This document shows positions 25,491 to 38,257 of a stretch of DNA of 64,000 nucleotides, piece after piece. Numbering within the stretch: the first letter of the stretch is position 1; each line of letters opens with the position of its first letter. The translations under genes and the position numbers were made by a program. A model generated the notes under the pieces. The model was not told the origin of the DNA, searched no databases, and saw only the letters and a program-made list of their open reading frames with translations. Source of the stretch: Paenibacillus sp. LS1 (lineage in GTDB: Bacteria; Bacillota; Bacilli; Paenibacillales; Paenibacillaceae); NCBI RefSeq assembly GCF_026013365.1, contig NZ_JAPDOE010000001.1:310001-374000 (forward strand), given 5' to 3'.

Positions 25491-26522
25491 GTGTTCCATG
25501 TTAAGATGGGTTCACAACCAACAAACAAGCATATACACAAGGATCTGGAGGAGGCCTTAGACAAAGTGACGACAAACACAAAAGTTCAACCGTACACTGC
25601 CAAGAGCATGAAGAGAACAACTACATTTTGGGCTTTGATCAAAAGAGACTGGTTCCTTTACCTGCTGCTGGTTCCCTTTTTATTATGGTATGTCATGTTT
25701 GCATTCAAGCCGATGTATGGCATACAGATTGCATTTAAGGACTACAGCATATTCAGAGGCATTCAAGGGAGCGAATGGGTAGGTCTTCAACACTTTCAGG
25801 ATTTTCTGCAAAGTGAGTATTTCTACAGGGTGTTAAAGAATACGTTAATCATCAGCTTGTACGCGTTATTATTTGTATTTCCTGCACCGATCATCTTCGC
25901 TCTACTTCTGAATGAAGTGAAGAGTTCCAAATTCAAAAAAGTTGTGCAAACGTTTACTTATATGCCTCACTTCATATCAGTTGTTATCGTTGCGGGTATC
26001 GTTACGAACTTCCTGGCTCCCGGCAATGGAATAATCAATCTGATTATTGAGAAGTTTGGCGGTGATAAAATATACTTCCTGGCTGATGCCAGTTTCTTCC
26101 GAACTATCCTGAACTCCATGAGCATATGGCAGGGTACCGGGTTTGCGGCCATCATATATATCGCAGCGTTATCAGGTGTCAATTCGGAACTGTATGAAGC
26201 CGCAGTTATTGACGGAGCAAGCAAATGGAAGCGTACACTTCACGTCACGATCCCGGGAATTCTGCCTACGATCATGATCATGCTCATTCTACAGATCGGT
26301 AGCTTGTTGGAAGTGGGCTATGAAGCGATCATTCTTCTCTACCAGCCAGTGACATATGCAACTGCGGATGTGATTAGTACCTATGTCTATCGTGAAGGTA
26401 TCGTAAACGGAAGGTATGATATGGCAGCAGCTGTTGGACTGTTTAACTCGGTTGTTGGATTTATTCTAATCATCGCTGCAAATAAACTAAGCAAGAAATA
26501 TACAGAATCTGGACTATGGTAG
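25491..26522 (+). CDS. Sugar ABC transporter permease (LplB type)
   Basis: Integral membrane subunit of a CUT1 carbohydrate importer, 343 residues from this start. About six transmembrane helices are visible, the first at about 52-72 (L-Y-L-L-L-V-P-F-L-L-W-Y). The EAA loop that contacts the ATPase reads Y-E-A-A-V-I-D-G-A-S-K-W-K-R. F-K-P-M-Y-G-I-Q-I-A-F-K-D-Y is typical of the LplB branch. The start is uncertain: GTG 25491 has only a weak TTAGG site, and ATG 25506 or 25608 would shorten only the polar N-terminal tail. It pairs with the next permease 10 bases downstream. No ATPase gene is nearby. Confidence 0.9.
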   Translation: MFHVKMGSQPTNKHIHKDLEEALDKVTTNTKVQPYTAKSMKRTTTFWALIKRDWFLYLLLVPFLLWYVMFAFKPMYGIQIAFKDYSIFRGIQGSEWVGLQHFQDFLQSEYFYRVLKNTLIISLYALLFVFPAPIIFALLLNEVKSSKFKKVVQTFTYMPHFISVVIVAGIVTNFLAPGNGIINLIIEKFGGDKIYFLADASFFRTILNSMSIWQGTGFAAIIYIAALSGVNSELYEAAVIDGASKWKRTLHVTIPGILPTIMIMLILQIGSLLEVGYEAIILLYQPVTYATADVISTYVYREGIVNGRYDMAAAVGLFNSVVGFILIIAANKLSKKYTESGLW

Positions 26523-26532
26523 GTGATCGCTT

Positions 26533-27396
26533 ATGATGGAGAGTCGTGGAGAAAAGATATTCTATGTATTCAATTATATTATTCTGGGGTTGTTCGCCTG
26601 TCTGACCCTGTATCCGTTCTTATATGTTCTGTCTGCGTCAATAAGTTCCCCGCAGGCAGTGGTGACAGGGGAGGTGCTTCTGTTTCCAAAAGGAATTACA
26701 TGGGAAGCGTATACTTCCGTGCTGGGTGAGAAAGGGATTTGGACCGGTTACGGCAATACGATTTTCTATACCGTTGTTGGTACGTTGACAAGCATGATTT
26801 TGACAATCTGTGGTGCATACCCACTGGCGAAGAAAAGGCTGAAAGGTCGGACAACGATTAACCTGATCATTTCGTTTACGCTCATTTTCAACGCTGGCAT
26901 GATTCCGATGTACCTGAACTTCCAAAGCCTCGGTTTGCTGGATAACCGCTTTGGTATTATTATCGGGTTTGCAATCAGTACATTTAACTTCGTTATTCTC
27001 CGCACGTTCTTCCAATCACTTCCGGAGGAGATTGAAGAGGCTGCACGCATTGATGGTGCGGGAGATATCGGCGTGATGATGCGTATTGTCATTCCCCTTT
27101 CAAAAGCACCGCTGGCTACAATTGGATTGTTCTATGCCGTAGCCAGATGGAATGGTTACTTCTGGTCGATGATCATGTTGAGGGATGAGAGCAAGTTTCC
27201 ATTACAGGTTCTGCTGAACAGACTCGTCGTACAGATGAAACCGTCTGAGAACATGATGAACGATGTATCCTTTACAACAGGAGAAACCGTCATTTATGCT
27301 ACAATCGTGATTGCTATTATTCCAATTATTGCGGTGTATCCATTTATTCAGAAATATTTTGTTAAGGGTGTCATGATTGGTTCGTTAAAAGGATAA
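26533..27396 (+). CDS. Sugar ABC transporter permease (YtcP/LplC type)
   Basis: Second membrane subunit of the same CUT1 importer, 287 residues, with six hydrophobic helices starting at about 12-32. The EAA loop E-E-A-A-R-I-D-G-A-G-D-I-G is at about 168-180. The C-terminus V-K-G-V-M-I-G-S-L-K-G is characteristic of this branch. AGGTGAT precedes ATG 26533, and the gap to the upstream permease is only 10 bases, so the two are translationally linked. The binding protein gene follows. Confidence 0.93.
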   Translation: MMESRGEKIFYVFNYIILGLFACLTLYPFLYVLSASISSPQAVVTGEVLLFPKGITWEAYTSVLGEKGIWTGYGNTIFYTVVGTLTSMILTICGAYPLAKKRLKGRTTINLIISFTLIFNAGMIPMYLNFQSLGLLDNRFGIIIGFAISTFNFVILRTFFQSLPEEIEEAARIDGAGDIGVMMRIVIPLSKAPLATIGLFYAVARWNGYFWSMIMLRDESKFPLQVLLNRLVVQMKPSENMMNDVSFTTGETVIYATIVIAIIPIIAVYPFIQKYFVKGVMIGSLKG

Positions 27397-27469
27397 GGAT
27401 TATCCGAATGTTGTCCCATCCGACTACATTTTGATATAGAAGTTTGACTATCACAGAGGGGGCATTTGT

Positions 27470-29026
27470 GTGAAAAGAAAAACATTATTATTAATGGCAT
27501 CTCTATTGTTAAGCGCATCCGTACTCGGAGCGTGTAGTTCAGACAATACCGCGAACAACACGCAAACTCCATCCCAAGGTTCACCAAGCCAAGAATCAGC
27601 TAATCTGAGCATCTTCTATTTTGATGATGCGGGTGTAGTCAAGATGGACTCTCCTGTTCTGAAAAAAGCGGCTGAACTCACCGGAGTAACCTTGAACAAT
27701 GTGGCTTCGGCTGGTGGGGAAGAGAAGCAGGCCTATAACCTGATGCTCGCTTCCGGAACACTGCCGGATATCGTTAGTTATTACACGGCTGACTTGAATT
27801 CCATTGGAGCCGAGGGTGCATTGGAACCACTGAATGATTATATCGATAAACTGGCGCCTAACTTCAAGAAGTTCCTGGATGAACATGAAGAAGTAAGAAA
27901 AACGATCACCGCTGCTGATGGAAATATATATGCTATTCCTTTTGTCGCTGATGGTAGCGCTTCCACTGGTTGGTTTATCCGCCAGGATTGGCTGGACAAG
28001 TTGAATCTGGAAACGCCAAAAACGGTAGACGAATATTACGAAGTATTGAAAGCTTTCCGTGATCAGGACCCGAACGGAAATGGCAAAAAGGATGAAGTAC
28101 CTTTCATGCAGCGCGACAATATAGTCGGTGCGTATAGCTTGTTACCCCTATGGGATGCTTATCATTCTTTCTATATTAAAGATGGAAAAATTGTATTCGG
28201 CCCCTATGAGGATCAATTCAAGACCGGGATTGAGAATATTGCCAAATGGTACAAAGAAGGTTTGATTGATAAAGAGATCTATACCCGTACCAAGGCTCGT
28301 GAAGTATTGCTAGGTAATAACACGGCCGGTTCCACACACGACTGGTTTGCAAGTACATCTAATTTTAATCAGTCTCTGAGTAAAGATGTACCGGATCTGA
28401 ACTTTATCCCATTTGCTCCACCTGCAAGTACATCTGGCAAAGTCTATGAGGTCGGCAAACGTGCACAGCTTAGCGGATTTGGCTGGGGTGTTACGTCGCA
28501 AAGCAAGCATATTGAAGATGCGGTGAAATACTTTGATTTCTGGTGGAGTGAAGAAGGACGCCGATTGTTCAACTTCGGGATTGAGGGCGAGTCTTACACC
28601 ATGGTTGATGGCAAACCAAAATTCACAGAGGAAGTGTTAAGCCAACCGGCGGTTAACGGATATCTGGTTGAAGCCTTTGGCGCACAGCTGCCGAAGATGG
28701 GGGCATGGCAGGACTTCTCATACGAGGAACAGTGGACCAATGAAATTGCATTGAAAGGTATTAAAGAATACCAGGAGAACAACCTGATCTCCGATGATTA
28801 TGTACTGCCAACATTGAACTTCACGAAAGATGAACAGAAACGTTTGGATGCGTTGAAAGGGCAGATTGATACGTATTTTGCAGAGAAAGCACAGACCTGG
28901 GTTATGGGTGGTGAAAGTGTGGAGAGCGGATTCGCTGCTTACCAGGCTCAACTGAAAAATCTCGGTATTGAAGAATATATCCAAATCTACAATGATGCGT
29001 ACGCTCGTTACTTAAGTATTCAATAG
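27470..29026 (+). CDS. Extracellular solute-binding lipoprotein (LplA type)
   Basis: Lipid-anchored sugar-oligomer binding protein, 518 residues. The lipobox L-G-A-C places the lipidated cysteine at 22, followed by a Ser/Asn/Gln-rich linker. The body has the family features I-V-S-Y-Y-T-A-D, D-P-N-G-N-G-K-K-D-E-V-P (the calcium-like loop typical of long Paenibacillus LplA proteins) and E-E-Q-W-T-N-E. The start is GTG 27470, with AGAGGGGG upstream. It completes the importer with the two permeases and lies directly before the YesM/YesN-type pair that probably senses the same ligand. Confidence 0.92.
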   Translation: MKRKTLLLMASLLLSASVLGACSSDNTANNTQTPSQGSPSQESANLSIFYFDDAGVVKMDSPVLKKAAELTGVTLNNVASAGGEEKQAYNLMLASGTLPDIVSYYTADLNSIGAEGALEPLNDYIDKLAPNFKKFLDEHEEVRKTITAADGNIYAIPFVADGSASTGWFIRQDWLDKLNLETPKTVDEYYEVLKAFRDQDPNGNGKKDEVPFMQRDNIVGAYSLLPLWDAYHSFYIKDGKIVFGPYEDQFKTGIENIAKWYKEGLIDKEIYTRTKAREVLLGNNTAGSTHDWFASTSNFNQSLSKDVPDLNFIPFAPPASTSGKVYEVGKRAQLSGFGWGVTSQSKHIEDAVKYFDFWWSEEGRRLFNFGIEGESYTMVDGKPKFTEEVLSQPAVNGYLVEAFGAQLPKMGAWQDFSYEEQWTNEIALKGIKEYQENNLISDDYVLPTLNFTKDEQKRLDALKGQIDTYFAEKAQTWVMGGESVESGFAAYQAQLKNLGIEEYIQIYNDAYARYLSIQ

Positions 29027-29045
29027 TGGTGTAGCGGTGCAGCAG

Positions 29046-29090
29046 AGCAATAGGGAAGCCAATTGGCTTCTCTATTGCTATATATTCTTA
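29046..29090 (+). terminator. Stem-loop after the binding-protein gene
   Basis: AGCAATAGGGAAGCC (29046-29060) pairs with GGCTTCTCTATTGCT (29065-29079) with one mismatch. The tail ATATATTCTTATT is only moderately T-rich, so it may be a leaky terminator or an mRNA-stabilising hairpin that sets binding protein level above the kinase. Confidence 0.6.
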
Positions 29091-29139
29091 TTCGGCAAGT
29101 GCGTTATACTATGAATTATTGATTAGCGGGAGAATGCAT

Positions 29140-30900
29140 ATGAAAAAATGGCTACATTCCACTACATTTCGAAAGCGTATTCAATTATCGTTGATTTTGT
29201 TTACGATGATCGCTGTGGTTGTCTGCGGAGGAACATCCTATCTTATTGCCTCCCGAATATTAGAGAACAAATCGTATTCACTGAATCAGGGCATTATCGA
29301 TAAATCAGCGCAATCCCTGGAAGAAAAGCTGCGCAAAATACGACTTGCCGTACTGACCTTTATGTCCAGCGATCAGTTTAATCAGCTGCTCAAGAAAACC
29401 GCTAAGGTAGATGAACTCAGCTATTATGATCATTTTAAGTTGAACCAATCGTTACAAACGCCGATTTTTCAGATGAAGCTCATTGAGCCTGGCATAACGT
29501 CCATTTTGATTAACACACCTGTTGGTGAGTACTTTTCCAATCCGGATAATCGAACCGGGAGAATCCCGTTCTCTGAGAGCAACGTATATCCTTTTCTGGA
29601 CAAGGTTCATCTCCCAGGATGGGTGGAGTCACACCCGGATGATCTATTTGGAACCGGGCAGAACGTGCTGAGTTTGATGTTTGTACCTATTGTGCAGAAT
29701 GCGCCCGCAGACACACATATTGTGGTGGATGTGAGTGAGAGTGCTTTGAAGGAGTACTTGCTCAAAAACAGTGGAGACGCTATCCCCGTTGTGTTTACGG
29801 AGAATGGCAGACTGGCGTTTGAGGCCGATCCCCTCTCCAGTCAACTTGCGGCCGACGCGGATTTCAGAAGCCGTTTGAAGGACAATAAAGGGCATTTTGA
29901 GTATACAGTCAACCATATTCGTTATCTGGTAAATTACTCTACGGTGGCCTTCCCGGATAACTGGTTGATTGTGCACCTTACAGAACGAAATGTGCTTTTG
30001 AAAGACGTACGTTTAATTCAACTCGTCACGGTCAGTGTCATCGTCATTTTCGGTCTGTTAGCACTGCTGATTTCGGGGAAATTAACGAGTTTGCTGCTAC
30101 GTCCATTAAATCAGCTACAATCCGTCATGAAGAAGGTCGAGCATAATGATTGGTCTGTTCGATTCCAAGGGGAATACAAGGATGAATTCACTCATGTTGG
30201 CTTCAGGTTTAATAGCATGCTGGATCAGATTGAAATCCTCACAAGGGAACGGATGGATGCACAGCATGCCGAACGAATCGCTGAGATGAAAGTATTGCAG
30301 GCACAGATGAATCCGCACTTTTTGTACAACACGTTAAATACCATATTGTGGAAATCTCACTCCAACAAACAAGAGGAAGTTCGCGAGATGATTATGTCCT
30401 TGTCCGTATTGTTCCGCGTAGGGCTGAACAATGGGGAAGAACTCACAACGGTAGCCAAGGAACTGGAACACGTAACCCAGTATTTGAAAATTCAAAAGCT
30501 TTGTTATGCGAGTCTGTTTGAATATACGATTGAATGCGAAGAGGAGATCAAACCGCTTCCAACGCTTAAACTGCTCCTGCAACCGTTAGTAGAAAACAGC
30601 ATCCTGCATGGTTTCAAAGACTATCGCAATGAGGGGCAGATTCATATACGGATTACAGTAGTCGATGGATTCCTGCAGATGAAGGTGAGTGATAATGGTC
30701 AAGGATTCGATACTCTTGAGCATGATGTTAATGATCCTCATTTTGATGTGTCTGCGTGTGAAGGTTTTGCGCTTAGAAACATAGGTAAGCGGCTTTCCTT
30801 GTACTATGGAAACAGAGCAGAATTCAATGTCAACAGTACACCATTCCAACAAACAAACATCGAAATTCTCATTCCGCTTGAAATCGAGGGGGCATCTTAA
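29140..30900 (+). CDS. Sensor histidine kinase, YesM type
   Basis: Membrane sensor kinase, 586 residues. Transmembrane helix 1 (about 13-36), an extracellular sensing domain (about 37-290), transmembrane helix 2 (about 292-316), HAMP (about 316-370), the phospho-accepting His393 in Q-M-N-P-H-F-L-Y-N-T-L-N, and a C-terminal ATPase domain with L-Q-P-L-V-E-N-S-I and D-N-G-Q-G-F-D. This is the His_kinase/YesM layout. ATG 29140 follows CGGGAGA at a good distance; an upstream TTG (29119) is rejected. Its partner regulator starts 1 base after its stop codon. It probably senses an extracellular sugar, possibly through the binding protein. Confidence 0.93.
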   Translation: MKKWLHSTTFRKRIQLSLILFTMIAVVVCGGTSYLIASRILENKSYSLNQGIIDKSAQSLEEKLRKIRLAVLTFMSSDQFNQLLKKTAKVDELSYYDHFKLNQSLQTPIFQMKLIEPGITSILINTPVGEYFSNPDNRTGRIPFSESNVYPFLDKVHLPGWVESHPDDLFGTGQNVLSLMFVPIVQNAPADTHIVVDVSESALKEYLLKNSGDAIPVVFTENGRLAFEADPLSSQLAADADFRSRLKDNKGHFEYTVNHIRYLVNYSTVAFPDNWLIVHLTERNVLLKDVRLIQLVTVSVIVIFGLLALLISGKLTSLLLRPLNQLQSVMKKVEHNDWSVRFQGEYKDEFTHVGFRFNSMLDQIEILTRERMDAQHAERIAEMKVLQAQMNPHFLYNTLNTILWKSHSNKQEEVREMIMSLSVLFRVGLNNGEELTTVAKELEHVTQYLKIQKLCYASLFEYTIECEEEIKPLPTLKLLLQPLVENSILHGFKDYRNEGQIHIRITVVDGFLQMKVSDNGQGFDTLEHDVNDPHFDVSACEGFALRNIGKRLSLYYGNRAEFNVNSTPFQQTNIEILIPLEIEGAS

Positions 30901-30901
30901 G

Positions 30902-32506
30902 ATGAAGCAAACATTTTCAATGGTCGTAGTCGATGATATTCCTGCTGTCGTTGATGGTATAGCACATGACTTGCCCTGGGGAGATCATGCGATCGAAGTG
31001 GTAGGTACCGCGTATGATGGTCTGGATGGATTGAAGCTTATTCAGGAGAAACAACCAGATATCATCGTTACAGACATACGCATGCCGAAGCTGAGTGGAA
31101 TCGAAATGATCGAACAGGCGAAGCATTCAGGTGCCAAGCTTATTTTCATCAGTGGATATTCAGACTTTAGCTACGCACAGCAGGTTCTTAATCTTGGCGG
31201 GTTTGATTATATTTTGAAGCCTTTTACACCCGATGAGCTATTGGAGACCATATGCAGAGCCAAGGCACAGTTGGAAAAAGAAAAAGAGAGTCGTCATCAT
31301 CTCATGGATGTGGAACGGAAATTACGGGAGAGCATGCCCTTGCTAAGGCAGGAGTACCTGAATCTGCTGGTGCGATATTCTTCCCATCCGGAAACGGTGA
31401 AGGAGAAGTGGAATTTTCTCAACGTCAACATGAATGACCATTATTTCACAGTATTTACCGTGGAGATGGATAATTATTATACGAATAAGGCAGGAGTAAG
31501 CGAGGTTGAATTACAGCGATTCTCATTACAGAATATTTTGGAGGAAACGATTCGTACATACACTGGAGCCGTTGTATTCAGGGACGATATTAACCGGTTC
31601 GTGTGTATTGTGAACGATCGTCCGGACGCAGAGAATGATGAAATGCTCAAGATTGCTGAAGCTTGTCGAGAAAATGTGGAAAGATACACGCGGTACTCGA
31701 TATCCATTGGTGTCGGCACCAAGGTGGAGCATATCCACCAATTGCCCATAACGTACCAACAGGCCATGTATGCCTTATCATATAATTTTTACACTGGCGG
31801 TAACAGTGTATTTGCCTATCCAAGTTATGCTGACAATCATGCGACCTATGTGAAGTTTTCATCCGAAAAAGAGCGTGAACTGGTCTATTTGCTTCGTTCA
31901 GGGGCTACCAGCAAAATCAATGAAGTGCTGGACGGCATCTTTAGTGAATGGAAAGATAGTCAGGCTATGCCTACACCCGATAAAGTCAAAGTGTTCTGGA
32001 TTGAGTTGATGGTCAACGTTCGTAATGCTATTAACGAAGATCTGGAGCTGGAAGAACCACATTTCTTCGATCGCAAGATTCATAAGCTGACGTATGATAC
32101 GGACTCAATAACCGAGTTACAGTCCATCGTGGCCGAGATCTGTCATATGTATTGTGAGAACATAGGCAAGAAGCAGAAAGAGACGGCACATGTGGTCATT
32201 AATGAGTCCATCGCCTACATTCGAGATCACCTGCACCTGAATGAATCTGTAGCCGATTATGCCAAACAGGTACATCTAAGCACGAGCTATTACTCCAACC
32301 TGTTCAAAAAAGTAACCAACCAATCGGTATTGCAATTTGTGGTGCAAGAACGAATCGAAAAAGCCAAAATTTTGATTTTACAGGGAATAACGCTTCAGGA
32401 AGTTGCCATGGAGGTGGGATATGATGAACGATCCTATTTCAGCGACGTCTTTAAGAAAAAAGTAGGCATGACGCCTTCCGAGTTCAAGAAACAATATCAA
32501 AATTAA
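30902..32506 (+). CDS. Response regulator, YesN type (REC + AraC HTH)
   Basis: 534-residue regulator. The receiver domain (about 1-120) has D-D-I-P near the start, phospho-acceptor Asp58 in V-T-D-I-R-M-P and K-P-F at about 108. A long central region of unknown fold follows, then a C-terminal AraC domain (about 430-534) with V-A-D-Y-A-K-Q-V-H-L-S-T-S-Y-Y-S-N-L-F and V-A-M-E-V-G-Y-D-E-R-S-Y-F-S. ATG 30902 follows the kinase stop immediately and uses the GAGGGGG at 30886-30892 inside the kinase gene, so the pair is co-translated. Targets are probably the importer genes upstream and the glycosidase block downstream. Confidence 0.93.
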   Translation: MKQTFSMVVVDDIPAVVDGIAHDLPWGDHAIEVVGTAYDGLDGLKLIQEKQPDIIVTDIRMPKLSGIEMIEQAKHSGAKLIFISGYSDFSYAQQVLNLGGFDYILKPFTPDELLETICRAKAQLEKEKESRHHLMDVERKLRESMPLLRQEYLNLLVRYSSHPETVKEKWNFLNVNMNDHYFTVFTVEMDNYYTNKAGVSEVELQRFSLQNILEETIRTYTGAVVFRDDINRFVCIVNDRPDAENDEMLKIAEACRENVERYTRYSISIGVGTKVEHIHQLPITYQQAMYALSYNFYTGGNSVFAYPSYADNHATYVKFSSEKERELVYLLRSGATSKINEVLDGIFSEWKDSQAMPTPDKVKVFWIELMVNVRNAINEDLELEEPHFFDRKIHKLTYDTDSITELQSIVAEICHMYCENIGKKQKETAHVVINESIAYIRDHLHLNESVADYAKQVHLSTSYYSNLFKKVTNQSVLQFVVQERIEKAKILILQGITLQEVAMEVGYDERSYFSDVFKKKVGMTPSEFKKQYQN

Positions 32507-32535
32507 TCATTGGCGTTCGTACATTTCGCCAATCA

Positions 32536-32576
32536 AAGCAGAGGGCTAAGGAGAAAATCCTGAACCTCTGCTTTTT
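32536..32576 (+). terminator. Terminator after the response regulator
   Basis: AAGCAGAGG (32536-32544) pairs perfectly with CCTCTGCTT (32565-32573), with an inner GGA/TCC, followed by T-run to 32576. It separates the regulator from the glycosidase block. Confidence 0.85.
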
Positions 32577-32718
32577 GGAATTCAGTTGTTTTTTGGTACC
32601 ATTGCAAGCGGATTTTGGCTTCTCTTGTCACTGAAAAATAGTTAGGATACACATAGATAAGCATTTTGCATTAAATCCAGGGAGAGTCTGTCAATCAGAA
32701 AAAGTATGATTACGTTTG

Positions 32719-32733
32719 TTGCAAGCGCTTTAC
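32719..32733 (+). promoter_or_regulatory. cre-like site upstream of the glycosidase block
   Basis: TTGCAAGCGCTTTAC resembles a cre core (AAGCGCTT) but deviates at the third and last positions of the consensus. It lies 62 bases before the GH2 start. The 288-base gap holds otherwise only the terminator upstream. Confidence 0.4.
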
Positions 32734-32773
32734 TTTATAGCCGGAATGTGAATTCAATAGTGATTCCATATAA

Positions 32774-35839
<3,066 letters not shown>

Positions 35840-35876
35840 GCGTGATGGATACAGCATGTGGAAAGGAGCTGGAAAC

Positions 35877-38231
35877 ATGAGCGTAGTCAAGAACGCTGCT
35901 AATCATAATGGGTCTGCGATATGGTTCGACGAGCCAGCGAAAGAATGGAACGAGTGTCTGCCCATTGGTAACGGTACTTTGGGAGGCATGGTCTACGGCG
36001 GTATAACTCAGGAAGTTATTCAATTGAATGAGGACAGCTTATGGTATGGCGGTCCTACGGATCGGAACAACCCGGATGCTGCTGCAAACCTTGGACGTAT
36101 TCGGGAGTTACTTATGGAGGGGCACCTTCAGGAAGCTGAACGTCTTGCATTACTTTCTTTGTCGGGAGTTCCCGAATCTCAACGTCATTATTTGCCATTG
36201 GGTGATCTGAATTTAACCTTTCGATCCGCATTGCCGGGAGAGGCTATTACAACCGAGTCCTACCGCCGTGAGCTGAACCTGGATGAAGGGCATGTCGCGG
36301 TAAGTTATACGCAGAACGGAATAACACATCGGCGGGAAATATTTGCTAGTTATCCTGACCATGCAATTATTATTCATCTGACAGCTGATCTGCCAGGAAG
36401 CATCGATGTGGATGTACAATTGTCGGGCGGTGTACGCAAACGTCATATGGATGGAATAATTCGCTTAAGCGACAATCGCATGGCGATGCATGGAAGTACT
36501 GGCGGGGGCGGAGTCAACTATGCGGCAGCCTTACAGGTACGTTCCGTTGGAGGCTCCGTACAGATGATTGGGGAAACAGCGGTTGTAGATGGCGCAGATG
36601 AGGTCATCATTTCACTCACTGCGGCAACCTCATTCCGGTACGACCAACCGCTGGAGGAATGTGATACGCGTCTGCAACAGCTTGCAGACTATACGCTGGA
36701 TACGTTGAAAGAACGGCATCAGGCCGACTATCAGGCATTATACCAGCGAATGTCACTCCAGCTAGGACCATTAGATAAAGAATTGGAGCATCTTCCTGCC
36801 AACGCACGACTGGAACGTGTACAGGCGGGAGAATCGGATCAAGGGTTGATTGGTCTGTACTTTCAATTTGGTCGGTATCTTCTTGTAGCAAGCAGTCGGC
36901 CCGGATCATTGCCTTCCAACTTGCAGGGCATCTGGAACGAACATCTTAACCCTCCATGGGATAGTAAATATACGATCAACATTAATACCCAGATGAATTA
37001 CTGGCCAGCAGAATTATGCAACCTGTCTGAATGCCATGAGCCGCTGTTTGAGCTAATTGAACGGATGCGAGTGCCCGGGCGACACACAGCCAAAGTTATG
37101 TATGGATGCGAAGGGTTTGTCGCTCATCATAATACGGATATCTGGGCAGACACCGCTCCACAGGATACGTATATGCCAGCTACACATTGGCCGATGGGCG
37201 CGGCCTGGCTATGTCTTCACATGTGGGAGCACTATCTGTACAGTGGCGATTTGCCCTTCCTTGGACGAGCGTATGAAACGATAAAGGAGTCCGCTGTCTT
37301 TTTCCTCGACTATCTGAGTGAACTTCCAGACGGGAGACTGGTGACGAGTCCGTCTGTTTCTCCAGAAAATACGTATATGTTGCCCAGTGGTGAAAAAGGT
37401 ACGTTATGCTTCGGCCCAGCCATGGACAGCCAAATTCTGCATGAGTTATTTACAGGTTGTATCGAGGCATCGATTCAATTGAACAAGGATCAGGAGTTCC
37501 GAAATCAACTGGTTTCGGCACGAGATCGCCTTCCAGGGATCGAGATTGGGAAACATGGACAGATCATGGAATGGCTGGAGGATCACGAGGAAGCGGAACC
37601 GGGACATCGTCATATGTCCCATCTGTTCGCCCTGTATCCTGGTAATCGCATTACACCAGCGAATACACCAGAGCTAAGTCATGCTGCACGAGTAACACTA
37701 GAACGTCGATTGGAGAACGGAGGAGGTCACACAGGGTGGAGCCGGGCATGGTTGATTAATTTCTGGGCGCGGTTGCTTGATGGAGAACAAGTCTATCAAA
37801 ATCTGATATCTCTGTTACAACACTCTACGTTACCGAATCTGCTGGATAATCATCCGCCATTCCAGATTGATGGTAACTTTGGTGCGACAGCCGGCATCGC
37901 CGAGGCATTACTGCAAAGTCACACTGGAACATTGTCACTTCTCCCGGCGTTGCCTCCAGCATGGTCCGCGGGGAAAGTAACGGGCCTGAAGGCACGCGGA
38001 GGCTATATCGTGGATATCGAATGGTTTACAGACGGTCGTCTAATCGCCAAATTGATCGCTACACAGACCGGGATATACAACATTCAGGCACAGAAGATCA
38101 ACGAGGTCAGACAGCAGGGAGATCAGGGAGGAGCTATTCTGTCAGACGATTTAAGCACAAGTAGCGAGCCAATAAAGTTGAATATGGAAGCAGGATATAC
38201 CTATGAGATATTTGGCAGATACCGTGACTAA
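35877..38231 (+). CDS. GH95 alpha-L-fucosidase / alpha-L-galactosidase family protein
   Basis: 784-residue inverting glycosidase of family GH95. The N-terminal domain has [18 protein letters not shown] and [11 protein letters not shown]. The catalytic barrel has Asn368 and Asn370 in [10 protein letters not shown], equivalent to the base-assisting pair of the Bifidobacterium enzyme, Glu497 in S-P-E-N as candidate acid, and Asp665 in I-D-G-N-F-G. There is no signal peptide, so it acts on imported oligosaccharides. ATG 35877 is chosen because AAAGGAG (35862-35868) lies 8 bases upstream; an earlier in-frame ATG at 35856 overlaps the ribosome site. It is 37 bases after the GH2 gene. Fucose versus L-galactose cannot be decided from sequence. 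Confidence 0.92.
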   Translation: MSVVKNAANHNGSAIWFDEPAKEWNECLPIGNGTLGGMVYGGITQEVIQLNEDSLWYGGPTDRNNPDAAANLGRIRELLMEGHLQEAERLALLSLSGVPESQRHYLPLGDLNLTFRSALPGEAITTESYRRELNLDEGHVAVSYTQNGITHRREIFASYPDHAIIIHLTADLPGSIDVDVQLSGGVRKRHMDGIIRLSDNRMAMHGSTGGGGVNYAAALQVRSVGGSVQMIGETAVVDGADEVIISLTAATSFRYDQPLEECDTRLQQLADYTLDTLKERHQADYQALYQRMSLQLGPLDKELEHLPANARLERVQAGESDQGLIGLYFQFGRYLLVASSRPGSLPSNLQGIWNEHLNPPWDSKYTININTQMNYWPAELCNLSECHEPLFELIERMRVPGRHTAKVMYGCEGFVAHHNTDIWADTAPQDTYMPATHWPMGAAWLCLHMWEHYLYSGDLPFLGRAYETIKESAVFFLDYLSELPDGRLVTSPSVSPENTYMLPSGEKGTLCFGPAMDSQILHELFTGCIEASIQLNKDQEFRNQLVSARDRLPGIEIGKHGQIMEWLEDHEEAEPGHRHMSHLFALYPGNRITPANTPELSHAARVTLERRLENGGGHTGWSRAWLINFWARLLDGEQVYQNLISLLQHSTLPNLLDNHPPFQIDGNFGATAGIAEALLQSHTGTLSLLPALPPAWSAGKVTGLKARGGYIVDIEWFTDGRLIAKLIATQTGIYNIQAQKINEVRQQGDQGGAILSDDLSTSSEPIKLNMEAGYTYEIFGRYRD

Positions 38232-38257
38232 AACGAATGGACAACGGAGGGTTACAA